From contig CAJNOJ010000049.1 in NCBI GenBank assembly GCA_905250025.1, positions 248,001 to 312,000 of the forward strand: a DNA stretch of 64,000 nt. Reading direction: 5' to 3'. Of this stretch, positions 25,901-35,845 are shown piece after piece; the stretch's first letter is position 1, and every line of letters starts with the position of its first letter. The notes under the pieces are model-generated. The model was not told the origin of the DNA. It did no database searches and worked only from the letters and a program-made list of their open reading frames with translations. A program made the position numbers and the translations under genes. The DNA comes from Adineta ricciae (Eukaryota; Rotifera; Eurotatoria; Adinetida; Adinetidae).

Positions 25901-26121
25901 AATTATAACGTACTTGCTTCGGGATCGTCTAAATTTTTATCAGGATGATACTGAAGTGCTCGAACGCGGTATTCAGCTTGAATTTGATCTTTCTAGAAAA
26001 AGCCGAGGTTAATCATGTCCATAGAAAAGGTATCAATTTTTACATTGGAAAGTTCATCACATCCAAGAATTGCATAGTAATCAACTGATTCATCTCGTTC
26101 GTTGTTGAATAACACATTCAT
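22967..26121 (-). CDS. DNAJC12: DnaJ homologue subfamily C member 12 (DNAJC12), 152 aa
   Basis: Cytosolic J-protein co-chaperone of Hsp70; in vertebrates it is linked to folding of aromatic amino-acid hydroxylases. Four exons, 26044-26121, 25914-25992, 25713-25852 and 22967-23128, join in phase. The J-domain begins DYYAILGCDELS, contains the essential HPD in YHPDKN, and ends FKQLQEAKEVLCNDVQRKAYDYWR. The DNAJC12-specific region PWKKWQSIN follows, then FHWMV, and the C-terminus is RKFRNYEI, essentially identical to the mammalian tail. The last exon is 2.6 kb from the third, and the intervening intron contains an opposite-strand gene (24312-25427). A frame that reads on past exon 3 to 25524 is an intron read-through and is not used here. 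Confidence 0.92.
24009..24200 (+). promoter_or_regulatory. Conserved 5' non-coding block of PCGF-like copy A
   Basis: Sequence upstream of copy A that is recognisably shared, in the same order, with the upstream regions of copies B and C. It contains a GAAACGGGCA-like word, CATTA, CGAGAGTAAA, then CATTGGATAAAA and finally GAGAAAGGGCAGAAAGAAAG at about 24178-24197, roughly 115 nt before the start codon. Being non-coding and conserved among paralogues whose first exons have diverged, it probably holds the promoter and/or 5' leader. It sits inside the DNAJC12 intron. Confidence 0.6.
24312..25427 (+). CDS. PCGF-like RAWUL protein with PLDLS motif, copy A, 291 aa
   Basis: Exons 24312-24342, 24401-24455, 24515-24554, 24627-24722 and 24774-25427 join in phase. 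The model matches copies B and C exon for exon. The N-terminal half resembles the RAWUL ubiquitin-like fold of Polycomb RING-finger proteins (BMI1/PCGF). A first strand YIELDLQC is followed by RRYLQCQSSMPVAILRSYI (compare the family's RYL.C...M.V..LR) and VTFYDSQHRLLHDQQLL...IHIPIRF. A Ser/Pro/Thr-rich linker follows, then FGEICP, a basic block (KKNRNRLSKK) and IPLDLSMKKRP near the C-terminus, a PxDLS motif of the CtBP co-repressor-binding type. No RING finger is encoded. Likely a nuclear co-repressor adaptor (inference). Several introns are multiples of three, so a continuous frame reads through them. Nested in a DNAJC12 intron. Confidence 0.75.
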
Positions 26122-26668
26122 ATTTACAATTTTAATCTAAAACAGAGACTAATACCAATGTTTTCTTTTTGGTTTCTAAAGTACAAATCATTCCCAGTGG
26201 AAATCTTTCTTTTTAGTTTTTAATGAGATCTTGTAAACTCAATGGAAATTCAACCGCTCCGCAGTATTTCATCCTATCGTTTATTAATATTATTTTAAAT
26301 TTGAAACGTTAGCACATTAAGAACAATATTTGATGAATGAAATTGAAATAAAAGCATAAATTATTAATTATTTCTTTTCCAAGGAGACAAACGACAACAT
26401 CAAGAAAAAGTAAAGATCGTGATACAAGGTTTAACGAAAAAAAAAGAAAGAAAGAAGGAAAAGGAACTTTTCCTCTTTCATCATCACACTAATAAAAATG
26501 ACTAGAAAATATCGGTGATTTAATTTTTGTTTTTTTATACATAAAATATATGAGTGAAGAGAAGAGACGATCAAATGAGCTCACTGTTAGGAAAAGACGA
26601 GAGATTCGAAGACATTTATATATTCTGTTAATATACAATAGATTAGTGAAAGAAAATGATTTGCATTT

Positions 26669-27889
26669 TCAGTGTTGAATTTGATCCGAACGATGAAAGA
26701 TTAAAAACCGACGTAAAACATTACGATTGCCTTCAAATCGTCGATTGCGATTGATCGATACTTGAGAGGAATTCAGATCTGTTGATGTATTGCTGTTCAT
26801 TGCCGCTGACGAAGTATTGGAATTCAATGGTGGTAAATCATTTGCATCCAATACTGTTATGATACAATTACCATTATTGTTATTATTATTTAAACCTTTC
26901 ATTTCTATTCAATTGAGAGAATGACGAAATCAGTATTCAAAGTGAAAGAAGATGTTTGTTTACCAGATGGCAAGGACACGCCATGTTGACGTTGATCACT
27001 GATTGAATGTATGATGATGCGTTGATTGAATTGTCTCCAACGGATACATAACTAAAATAAAACGAGTGAGAATTGTTGTTCTCTTAGAAGAATACGTGTC
27101 TATATTACCTGAAGATACATTTTACATTGTACATAGAGAAATACCTGAAAGATGTCAGTTATAAGACGGAGAAATGTGTTTTCTAAAAGTCTTACTAATC
27201 CTCCGGTAAATCCAATTGCTACGACGATTAATTTTGTCCAAAATGGCCAATCTATTTCAAGTAAACGAGAAAATGACTTTGGAAATCTTGAGTTTAACTT
27301 ACGAAGTTTTCCTTGTTTCACTTCTTCTCGTGTTTTCTCGATTAGAACATAGAATGACCACAGAACGCAAGTAACTGCGATTAGATTAAATGCAACTGAA
27401 CACATTATCTTCCGTCTTTCAACGACATTCATATCCAATTTTTGCCACTGAAATCCAAAGTGAACAGCTCAATTTGCTCTGCATTTTCTCTCATCGTCTT
27501 ACCTGATTGAATGGTTTAATTTCCGAACGCATGATGAATTCAAATTTACACAATTCACACGACTTAACTCCTGCACTTTTGATCCAACGTTGTAAACATG
27601 CTTGGTGTAAATATTGCATTGTGCCCAAACATAAACATGGAGATATTAATGGTTCATCTGGTGTACTTTCACAATGACATATTCGACATATATCTGGACA
27701 TTCGCTGGTTTTTGAGCTCGACGATGAAGATGAGGATCTCTGACGCGTTAACGGTTCCGTATTTGATGGTAGTAATGGGCTTGTAATTGGTACGGTGGCT
27801 TCAGTTCCTTCTTCATCAGGTTGCTTCATGGCTTTATCCATAAAATCTTCATGTGTTTGACTAAGATTAGGAGTTATTTCAGAAGTCAT
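26669..27889 (-). CDS. MARCHF8: MARCH1/8-type membrane RING-CH E3 ubiquitin ligase, 315 aa
   Basis: Six exons, 27503-27889, 27303-27447, 27196-27251, 27109-27144, 26964-27051 and 26669-26904, all in phase from ATG 27889. The RING-CH (C4HC3) finger starts at about residue 66 (CRICHCES) and continues through [20 protein letters not shown] to [11 protein letters not shown]. After it comes ERRKIMCSV, the first membrane helix, a short lumenal loop, and the second helix [17 protein letters not shown] followed by YVQCKMYLQ, in the same order as mammalian MARCH1/MARCH8. The last exon encodes an Asn/Ser-rich tail. The expected role is ubiquitination of membrane proteins to direct endosomal sorting. 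The assignment within the MARCH1/8 pair is to the shared invertebrate ancestor type. Confidence 0.92.
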
Positions 27890-28921
27890 TACTGTTCGCT
27901 ATTATATAAATAAGAATAGGAATAACTTTAAAGTATTTTGTTTAAATTCTGTGCATTTATTTACTTGATTTAATCACTGAATAACTCTAATGAATCAGTT
28001 TGATGATAATAAATAAATGACGAGTCAATGTGACTCGATTAGACGATTTGTTATTTGTACAGATAATCAAGTACAATGAGAAAAAAAGATTGATACTTTT
28101 CTAAGGCTATGTTTTCATGTAAATCATTAGTATTGGTCTTTATGACGCCATTCAAATAAACAATCGATCCTCTCGGCACGTATTTTGACAAGTTAGACAT
28201 TCTTTGCAAGGTATCAGCGCCATCTATTGATCCTCTAGGGTGCATGGTCTCATTCTTCTCTATAGGAAAGACAATTTTCGGCTCATATTTAGATCACGTG
28301 ACTGAAAAGACTGTTTGCCTTTCCATTCTAATTATCATCAAGGTAAAATCGATCTAAAAAGGATACACATATGTCGCGTTTCTGATCTTTACCGAACAGG
28401 TGAACTATACTGCTTTCGGCTAATATATTCGATGATCACTAAGACATGTTTGCGCAGTCATTCACATCACATTTATCAATGAAAATTATGAAGTACATGC
28501 AACGACCAATAGAACTTTATCGTTTAGATCTTATCCCTTCCATATCTATATATCGAGGATATTTCTATGACTAATAGTACGCTTGTGAGTTGAACGACAC
28601 ACGATATGGACTTCAATTCTTCTCCTTTCATTACATCGTCTGTTGCTCGCCATCCTCTCGCATTTCCTTTGTCTATCTTGACGAACAATCGCTTCGTGAA
28701 AGCAACAAACACAGCATGATGTCTTAATTTTCAATACACAATTCACATTCGAACTACATAAGCACATCTAATTCATTCATAAATGACTGAAACAACGCAA
28801 TCAATCGTTCATTTTCATTCCAATTTCATACTGTGTAGCTGAAAATGTATTCAGAATGATATACATAATTACAGATAAACAACAACTTTCATATAGGTAT
28901 TACTTAACGCACACGGAAAAT
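27890..28921. other. Interval between MARCH-type gene and PCGF-like copy B
   Basis: About 1.0 kb, AT-rich. Open frames here lack family motifs and supporting splice sites. It should contain the MARCH-type gene promoter and the 3' UTR of copy B. Confidence 0.4.
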
Positions 28922-30121
28922 TTATGTTTTAATCCATTTCGGTTGCGACGCTAACATATCGAACGCTGACAATGGTCGCTTTTTCATACTCAAATCAAGT
29001 GGAACATTCGACGATATCTTCGCCACTGTCTTCTTCGACAAACGATTTCGATTCTTCTTTACTACTGGTGGGCAGATTTCACCGAACTGTGATGTGATTT
29101 CGTCGATTATTGCCTGATCAGTAATCGCAGCAGCAGCACTGCTCGAATCGTGCTCGTTCACAGTCGACGAGTGACATGACGATGACGACGGTGGTGGAGT
29201 GAGAAGATTCACAATCGAGATCGAGCCTGACGATGATGCCGAGAGAGTTGGCGGAGATGACACTGATGCTGATGATGATGACAAACAAGGAGAATAAATC
29301 ATCGACGATGGATGGTGAAGTGACGAACAAGTGGAGAGAGTTTGATCGATGGTTTCACGTCTGATGACAGTGGGAGACGAGAATGACGAAGATATCGACG
29401 GCGGTAGAGTTGGAGTCGACGATGAACATGAGCAGTGAGCAAGAGAGGTGATAGTGTTGAACAGTGAGAATCGAATCGGAATATGTATAGAGGAAGAAGA
29501 AGAAGGTGGTGGTTGGAGTGAAGAAAGAAGCTGTTGATCATGTAGAAGTCGATGTTGAGAATCATAGAATGTCACCTGAAACAGTGGAATGTGTATGAGT
29601 GAGTGTGTATGTATAGTTGTGTTTACTTGTGTCATGGAAGAATGTGGTAGAATGAGTTGTATATATGATCGAAGAATAGCAACAGGCATTGAACTCTGAC
29701 ATTGAAGATAACGGCGAGAAAACTGAAGCGAAAGGAAGAGAGGAGAAGTGAAATGAGTGTGAGGGTAGAGAGAGAGAGAGAAGGAGATGAATACCTGAAT
29801 GGATGCGTTGTTGTTGAGTTGTGATTGTGGACAGCTAGAAAAACGAAGATGAAGAAGAAGAGGATGTGGAAAAGAATGAGTGATGATAAATACCAGCATT
29901 GTAAATCTAAGTCAATATATACGCTTTCATCATTCTCTTTTTTCATTTCTTTCGTTGCCATAGAATCTTTTATTCTTGGCTCTACAAGGAAAGTAAATAC
30001 AAAAAAATCATTTATTCAATCGAAAATAAAGTTCATTACTTTGATTATCTTTGAAACACTTCGATTTCGACTTGGTCTGATCTAAAGATTGTTTCGATTT
30101 GATCGCACAGGATGGTGACAT
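28922..30121 (-). CDS. PCGF-like RAWUL protein with PLDLS motif, copy B, 319 aa
   Basis: Exons 30040-30121, 29894-29981, 29795-29834, 29627-29722 and 28922-29575 join in phase. From YIDLDLQC to near the C-terminus it is almost identical to copy A, introns included. Visible differences are a few substitutions (for example PPVV for PAVV) and the last ~15 residues. The first two exons are different: a longer Lys/Ser-rich N-terminus (SKQSLDQTKSKSK...KEMKKENDES). It keeps RYLQCQSSM, the Ser/Pro linker, FGEICP and VPLDLSMKKRP. It is in opposite orientation to copy A and not nested. The start ATG at 30121 is preceded by the same conserved leader. The function inferred is the same as for copy A. Confidence 0.73.
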
Positions 30122-30212
30122 GTTCAAGCATACAATATTTTTGTGCTTATGTAGAAGTCTGTCGGCGAAGGAAAAGAATTGAATGCAATGTGCGTTTGTG
30201 CTCGTTCACTTC

Positions 30213-30420
30213 TATTTTTCTTTCTTTCTGCCCTTTCTCTTTTCCTCTCTTGAGATGATTTGAAACAGCCAATCGATGTTGGGTTTCTCTCCGTTTTTAT
30301 CCAATCGAAAAAAGCAATTATTTGGTCAATGTTCGCTTCTCTGTGGCCCTGTTTACTCTCCGTTGGACTAATACATGTGTACATGCCCGCTTTCGACCCG
30401 TCTCGCACGTATATTGCCAC
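30213..30420 (-). promoter_or_regulatory. Conserved 5' non-coding block of PCGF-like copy B
   Basis: Read on the minus strand it contains GAGACGGGTCGAAAGCGGGC, ATTAGTCC, GAGAGTAAACAGG, TCGATTGGATAAAA and GAGAAAGGGCAGAAAGAAA in the same order as the blocks of copies A and C. The match to copy C in the first word is particularly good. It ends about 100 nt before the start codon. Confidence 0.6.
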
Positions 30421-31595
30421 GTTGTGAGATAGGGCGTGTACATATGCAGCGAAAGAAGAGAATAGGAAAAAAAGAAAAAAGCGCGCTGTGTTTGAATATT
30501 TGATTATAATGAAAGAGAACGGGAAAAAAGCGGGGCGCAAGAAGAACGAATAATGATCATATCCTCTCTTTTTCTCCTTCTCTGTTTAGCCTTTGGCTAT
30601 GAAGTAGAGGAAAAAAAGCAGATGAACAAATTAAGCACGTAGCAGCTGTTACTTCTCATTCGTTGTTTCTTGTACATCAACTATTTTTCTTTCAGACACA
30701 AAGAAATGATTCATTCGTTAAAAAAATCATCCCTTGATAAATGAAGAAATATGAGATACACAGAAGACACATGGCTTTGTAGTATTAATTGATTCGATGA
30801 TGACGAAGATGAAGTTAATTAAACAATGGCGGGCTAAATTAGTTCAATCATCGGATCCTTGTCGTGAATATAAAATGACCTTTGATGATTGATTTTCTTA
30901 ACTCCAACGAAAAGTTTATTCGTCATTATTTGCTCATTAGAAATGTCAGAAAAAAATAATCGAAATTTTTTCTCGGTGGAAAATCTCAAATGGTCACTTT
31001 AGCTTTTGCCTAATCTTCCACTGCTTTCTTTCTCTCTCCCCATCTCATATGTGCCATTTGACTGTCAAGTGTCATCAGAAACGAATAATAATACGAAAGA
31101 ATAGCAATCATCTTAGTTCGTTGGGTGTGAATTTGTCTCCGCACCTCCTCCTTACTCTTTTCAATATTAATTAATCATAACAATTGTCATGTTAACCAAT
31201 GAGAACGTATGAACACATGAGGCTATTCGCATCATCGTTCCCTTCGATCAAACGATGCGGTCAATTAATTGAGCTTGAATAACGAAAAAAAACTTTCACT
31301 ATTTTCTCCTGATGGATAATCTTGTGGTCAGCTGACGGCTACTTTCTTGCTGAGAAGAAGATATTCTCATCAATTAGAGATTATTTAGTTTCGTGTTAGA
31401 TTTCTTTTTTGAGCACGTTTCAAGGATTAATGCTAGCCAGAATCTAATTGGATTCTTTCCTTTCTCGTATATGTACGCCTCAAGGAAAATGTTCAATCAA
31501 TGTACATAATGGTCTCTTTACTTTCTCGTCATTCGATTGGATGATTCGATGAAATGAGCCAATCATGAGCTTTCTTAATAATCAACTTCCGTTCG
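30421..31595. other. Interval upstream of copy B, downstream of trehalase
   Basis: About 1.2 kb of AT-rich sequence with no coding signal. It presumably includes the outer part of the copy B promoter and the trehalase 3' UTR. Confidence 0.4.
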
Positions 31596-33125
31596 CTAGA
31601 TTAGAAAATAAAAAAGTACAAACACGTGAAGAAAAATGAGTTGAAGAATGTTCGTTTGATATCGAATTGAACTTGATACCATTTGTTGATCGTGGAGCAT
31701 TTCCAAGTAAACACCATTTGTCCATCCAAAACCATCTTGATTCTCATATTCACCACCACCGCCTGGCTTATGCGTATTTACAACATCGTATTTTTCCATC
31801 ATTTTGCCTGTTTCACTAAAAACACGTTCATTTAAAGTCATCCAACGATGTCGAATAGTTCGCGCTAATGTTTCGTAACCAGAAACTTTCAATATCGCTC
31901 GATAGGTTACAAACTGTAATGGTGCCCATCCGTTCGGACTATCCCACTGTTGAGTACTGCTATTCGATAGTGTTGTCACGACTCCGCCATCATGTAAAAA
32001 CGAACTTTCAACTTTTCGGGCAACGAATTCCCCTTGCTCTTTGGTTGAAATATCAAGCCATAGAGGAAATAGGGCTGCTAATGTCAATCGATTTGTTGGT
32101 TTCTTCAACACATAGTTATAATCAGTAAAAAATTGTAACTCCGACGACCACATATATTTATGTATAGCCTGACGACGTCTTTCAGCTTCAGCTTGTTTAC
32201 CTAATGTTATTTCTAAATGATATAACAAACAATTTAAATCTATGGGAAGAATGTTTGCCGTTTTGATTGTCGAAAGATTGTTCTCATCATCCATCCAACG
32301 TGAACTAAAATCCCAACCGGATTCGGCACCTGCTCGTAAATGTACGTAAACATCTGTACTGCCAGCTTTATGTGCGGTTTCTTGATCTTCAAAATACGCT
32401 TCCGGTCGTGGACCATTTTCGTCATCATAGTAACGATTCAGAACTGCTCCATCGTCGAGCGTTATGTTTCGTTTTGTCATCCAGAATGCATATTCACGTT
32501 CTAATTCATTCTTGTATTTTGATGTCTGGTTTGCTAGCTCTGTCATTAAAGAAAAAAATGGTGGTTGAGATCGTCCTTGGTAATAGTAACGATTTCCATT
32601 TGGAATTAAACCAATTCGATTAATAAGAAAAGCAAAATTATCTAACATATTGTTGATCGAGTCAATTTCATTCGATCGAACTAAACCCAACATTGTGAAG
32701 TATGTGTCCCAATAGTAGAATTCGCGAAAACGTCCGCCAGGTACGACAAATGGATGTGGAACATCGATGAATGAAGAAAATTTCTCTTCTTTCGTTGTTC
32801 GGGTCAACAATGACCATAATTTATGGCAGTGCTGTTCAATTGTCCATTTATCATGAACAATTGTTGTTGTATTTGGTAAAATGAAATGTTCGTAAACAAA
32901 AGATGTTAAATTGAACTTTGGTTCATTGAATTGTTGACGATATAAATCAAGAATTTCGTTGGGAGTCAGTGCTCGAGGAACAACATCGCAGAATGTCTTC
33001 GAATCGGAAAATACACGTTGAGTTTGAACAGTACTAAATAGTTCATCGTAAAGAACATCGGGCGATTGAGTTTTTGTTAATGAAATAGTAAGAAAAACAA
33101 CGACGAAATGAATTACCTGCATCAT
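31596..33125 (-). CDS. Trehalase (GH37), secreted or membrane-anchored, 509 aa, intronless
   Basis: Hydrolyses alpha,alpha-trehalose to glucose. The start is ATG 33125 (MMQVIHFVVVFLTISLT, a signal peptide); the longer frame starts at TTG. The two classic trehalase signatures are present: PGGRFREFYYWDTY near residue 135 and QWDSPNGWAPLQ near residue 405, along with the GAESGWDFSSRW segment containing the catalytic Asp region. A glycine run (PGGGGEYENQDGFGWTNGV) matches the C-terminal signature region. The extreme C-terminus is a hydrophobic tail (QLIFLHVFVLFYFLI), as in GPI- or membrane-anchored trehalases. Length is normal. The gene is a single exon, in contrast to most neighbours. Horizontally acquired trehalose-metabolism genes have been reported in bdelloids; whether this copy is one needs phylogeny. 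Confidence 0.93.
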   Translation of the reverse strand: MMQVIHFVVVFLTISLTKTQSPDVLYDELFSTVQTQRVFSDSKTFCDVVPRALTPNEILDLYRQQFNEPKFNLTSFVYEHFILPNTTTIVHDKWTIEQHCHKLWSLLTRTTKEEKFSSFIDVPHPFVVPGGRFREFYYWDTYFTMLGLVRSNEIDSINNMLDNFAFLINRIGLIPNGNRYYYQGRSQPPFFSLMTELANQTSKYKNELEREYAFWMTKRNITLDDGAVLNRYYDDENGPRPEAYFEDQETAHKAGSTDVYVHLRAGAESGWDFSSRWMDDENNLSTIKTANILPIDLNCLLYHLEITLGKQAEAERRRQAIHKYMWSSELQFFTDYNYVLKKPTNRLTLAALFPLWLDISTKEQGEFVARKVESSFLHDGGVVTTLSNSSTQQWDSPNGWAPLQFVTYRAILKVSGYETLARTIRHRWMTLNERVFSETGKMMEKYDVVNTHKPGGGGEYENQDGFGWTNGVYLEMLHDQQMVSSSIRYQTNILQLIFLHVFVLFYFLI

Positions 33126-34040
33126 CTTTGTTTTTACCACTGCAGACAATGCGAAGGTTTATATAATTCTGTTATGTAAAGATCAAGCACGTTCTCTTTG
33201 CATAAGTATCTAGCTTCTTTGCCTTTTATCAGCAGTAAATAGAAAAAAAACGTATTACTCAGTGCAAAACTGATACACCAATACACCTTTAAACTATCAA
33301 CTAAAGAAAAAACAAAAATCTTTGACGAGTTTGTTATTCAAGAGAATGAAGTTTCAAGATACTCGTTTTAATAAAAGTTGAAATCTTAAACAAATAAATA
33401 AGTTTTAATTATAGAGACGAGAAGGATTGTCTTTTATCAACTAGAGTACGATATCTCAAAAGAAATGTAAGGTAGGAGCCTGAATAACAGTCTGGCAGTC
33501 GGAGAAGACAAACAACTTTGAAACTAAGGAGTTGTAAGCTGAAGTAAAACAATATGGCAATATTACTTTTGCTAAGGATGATCAGTCAAGAAAAAAGCTT
33601 AGCTAACACGAGTTATTATCATATGGGTTTTGAGTTCAACTTCGATTGTTTCTTCTCTTATCAAGATTCGTATGCTTTTTTTAACGTTAATCATACTGTT
33701 TCTGAGCATCAGCAGTGGTGTAAGTTTATTTCTTCAACTCAAAAGCATCTACGAAACTTTTTTGATAGATACTATGTGAATACGATCTTTCTTTTTCAAT
33801 TTCATCTTATATGAAATCCTGAACGATATTATTGTTTGTAATTGAAATCTTTCATCTTGTATTCGACGATTCATGGAATAGCGCACTCGCATTCGAATTT
33901 AAATATATCTATACAATCAGTTACCGACATCTTTGAATAATATTCAAGAAGAATGAAATCAATAAAATGATTAGAGCGGACAAAGGAGAATCATTTTGGT
34001 TCGTTCGTTATTATACCATGTTAAAACCCTCAAGCAAACC
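33126..34040. other. Divergent interval upstream of trehalase and of the 34041 gene
   Basis: About 0.9 kb. It contains an 86-codon open frame at 33554-33814 (+), which has an ATG but no recognisable domain; I do not call it. It is otherwise AT-rich promoter-type sequence. Confidence 0.35.
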
Positions 34041-34678
34041 ATGAGCGATACACTCGTGTTAACATCGATAAACGGTTGTTTATTATCAAATAAATTAGTT
34101 GATTCATGGCTTGATGCAAATGAGATATACATAGCGCGAAAGATTCTTTCCGCTGATCGTCGATCGGTGGAAATAACATTTGTCGACGATGAAAGTATGT
34201 TGAAATTAAAATATGGAAACTATTCGATTCAGCGGATATTTATTTCCAAGGAACGGAGATGATGTTCGATTTATTAACAACTTGTTATAGTAATTTCGTT
34301 TCCATAACTCGTGCTCAACCATTAAATAACTCTTCCGAGGATGAACGTGTCCCCTCACCTGCTCATTTATCTTCTTCAGTTTCGGTTGCATCGAAAATGT
34401 CCGCATTTTCACAGCGGCTTGCGGCAATCGACAAGAAACAAAACGAGGACACATTTCAATCTGCAATCGGTCGTGGACGTGGATTCGATCATAATTCAGC
34501 ACAAATGCAACATTTAACAACGAAAAACGGCAGTGATGATTCTGATATATATTCCAGTAAGTGACAACATGTCAATAAAATGACGAATGAATAGGATCTT
34601 TTACTACTGCTGCTTCTTTCTTTTATAGCAATATCATCGTCAACATTTGGACGCGGACGACGTTCTCTTTTCAAATAG
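34041..34678 (+). CDS. Unknown protein with RG-type C-terminal motifs, 175 aa
   Basis: Model of three exons: 34041-34194, 34233-34556 and 34629-34678. The second junction is a normal GT-AG intron in phase. The first requires an unusually short 38-nt intron (donor GTATG, acceptor TTCAG); without it the frame stops at 34260. The N-terminal part (SWLDANEIYIARKILSADRRSVEITFVDD) has the size and strand pattern of a small beta-barrel such as a Tudor-like domain, but the match is weak. The C-terminal half is Ser-rich and contains FSQRLAAIDKKQNEDTF, IGRGRGFD and FGRGRRSLF, suggesting RNA association (inference). I do not recognise the family. Confidence 0.6.
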
Positions 34679-34783
34679 ATATGTTTGTTTTTTTTATGTA
34701 AAATATCTTTCTGTGTAAAAATGTTGACATCTACTCTACGTGTATAATGATTAACTATTTTTCACTAAAATTTCATTTGATTT

Positions 34784-34948
34784 ATGTTTTTGTTAAAAGA
34801 TCTTCACCATCCGCCTTCGTCTTGTACCACCCAACGACAATTTGGAACGTTCTATCTCAATGTTTTCGGAACAATATTATTAATTATCATTATTCCATGG
34901 GAAAAAGAATTAGGAACTGATCGCACTCATCAATCAAGCAATTCATGA
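34784..34948 (+). CDS. Possible 54-aa single-pass membrane micro-protein or terminal exon
   Basis: ATG at 34784, stop at 34946-34948. It encodes a hydrophilic start (MFLLKDLHHPPSSCTTQRQ), one membrane-helix-like segment (FYLNVFGTILLIIIIPW) and a short charged tail. An acceptor-like TTAAAAG lies just inside the frame, so this may instead be the last exon of a longer transcript. The amino-acid pattern resembles small mitochondrial inner-membrane subunits, but I cannot name it. Confidence 0.35.
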   Translation: MFLLKDLHHPPSSCTTQRQFGTFYLNVFGTILLIIIIPWEKELGTDRTHQSSNS

Positions 34949-35064
34949 TTAACATTATCCTTCCGAAGAAGTTTTTTGTATAAAAATAAGAATGTTGTTG
35001 TATGTCTTATGTAGAACGAGAAAGAAAGAAATAGAAGAAGCAACGTCAAAAAAAAAAGAGGGGA

Positions 35065-35154
35065 TGCCCCCGGTGAGGCTCGAACTCACGACATCCGCAT
35101 TGCTCCGATACTGTGTATAAGTACGGCGCTCTAGTCCAACTGAGCTACGGGGGC
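35065..35154 (-). tRNA. tRNA-Ile (anticodon TAT) with 15-nt intron
   Basis: On the minus strand the acceptor stem GCCCCCG pairs with CGGGGGC, discriminator A. The D arm is GCTCAGTTGGACTAGAGC, the anticodon stem CCGTA pairs with TGCGG, and the T arm GTGAGTTCGAGCCTCAC is perfect. The loop reads CTTATA, giving anticodon TAT. A 15-nt insert at 35101-35115 sits after position 37, the normal place for eukaryotic tRNA introns, and tRNA-Ile(UAU) is commonly intron-bearing. The A and B boxes are intact. Confidence 0.93.
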
Positions 35155-35845
35155 CTGTTGAAAAGAAGAGAGAAAATGAATATTTATTCTGTTCAAAATA
35201 TTCCAGCAATCCAAGGAACAACAAGCATCAACCATATTTTCGCATAGTTCGTCAAAATCAAGTTGACTTTTTATTTTTTAGGTGTAATATATGAAAACTT
35301 TTATCATGTAAGTAAATCTACACCATTCATTTTTTTTCAATATTCGACTCCATAGCAACCGTACGAATCAATTCTCATAGTCTGAAAACATTGAATTGAT
35401 ATTTTGCCTCTTTTATGAATTCGTGTATTGCACAATATCGAATGATTTCTCATAGATGCATTGTAAGTGCTAAAAAGAAAAGAGACGACGCTTCGATGTA
35501 CCCAATTCATCTGTTCGTTCTAGGAGTTCAAAACAAACATTTTTCTAGATAGATCGTCTTTCACGCCTCATATTTCGTCAGTTATATTCAATTGCACAGC
35601 ACAAAACTTTTCCCAAGTATCTAGGTCAACGAGATTTCTCTCTTCGCAGGTAGCGAATATGTTCTCAAAACATCATACATACGCCTTTTTTTTTGTTTTC
35701 GTCTTTTAACATGAATAATATTTTATTGTTTGCAAAAAATTCGCATCGGTTGTTTGAAAGAATAGGAAAAACAAAAATTTGCATATGCACATATACATAC
35801 AAACAAAGAGAAGCATAGTAGAATGCAAAGCAGAAAGAATTTCTT
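35155..35845. other. Interval between tRNA-Ile and PDE11 3' end
   Basis: About 0.7 kb, AT-rich, no gene seen. It should hold the 3' UTR of the phosphodiesterase gene. Confidence 0.4.

Noticed and set aside
33554..33814. 86-codon plus-strand frame upstream of the RG-tailed gene
   Set aside because: Has an ATG and a hydrophobic start, but the rest shows no domain and no convincing continuation. Insufficient to call a gene.
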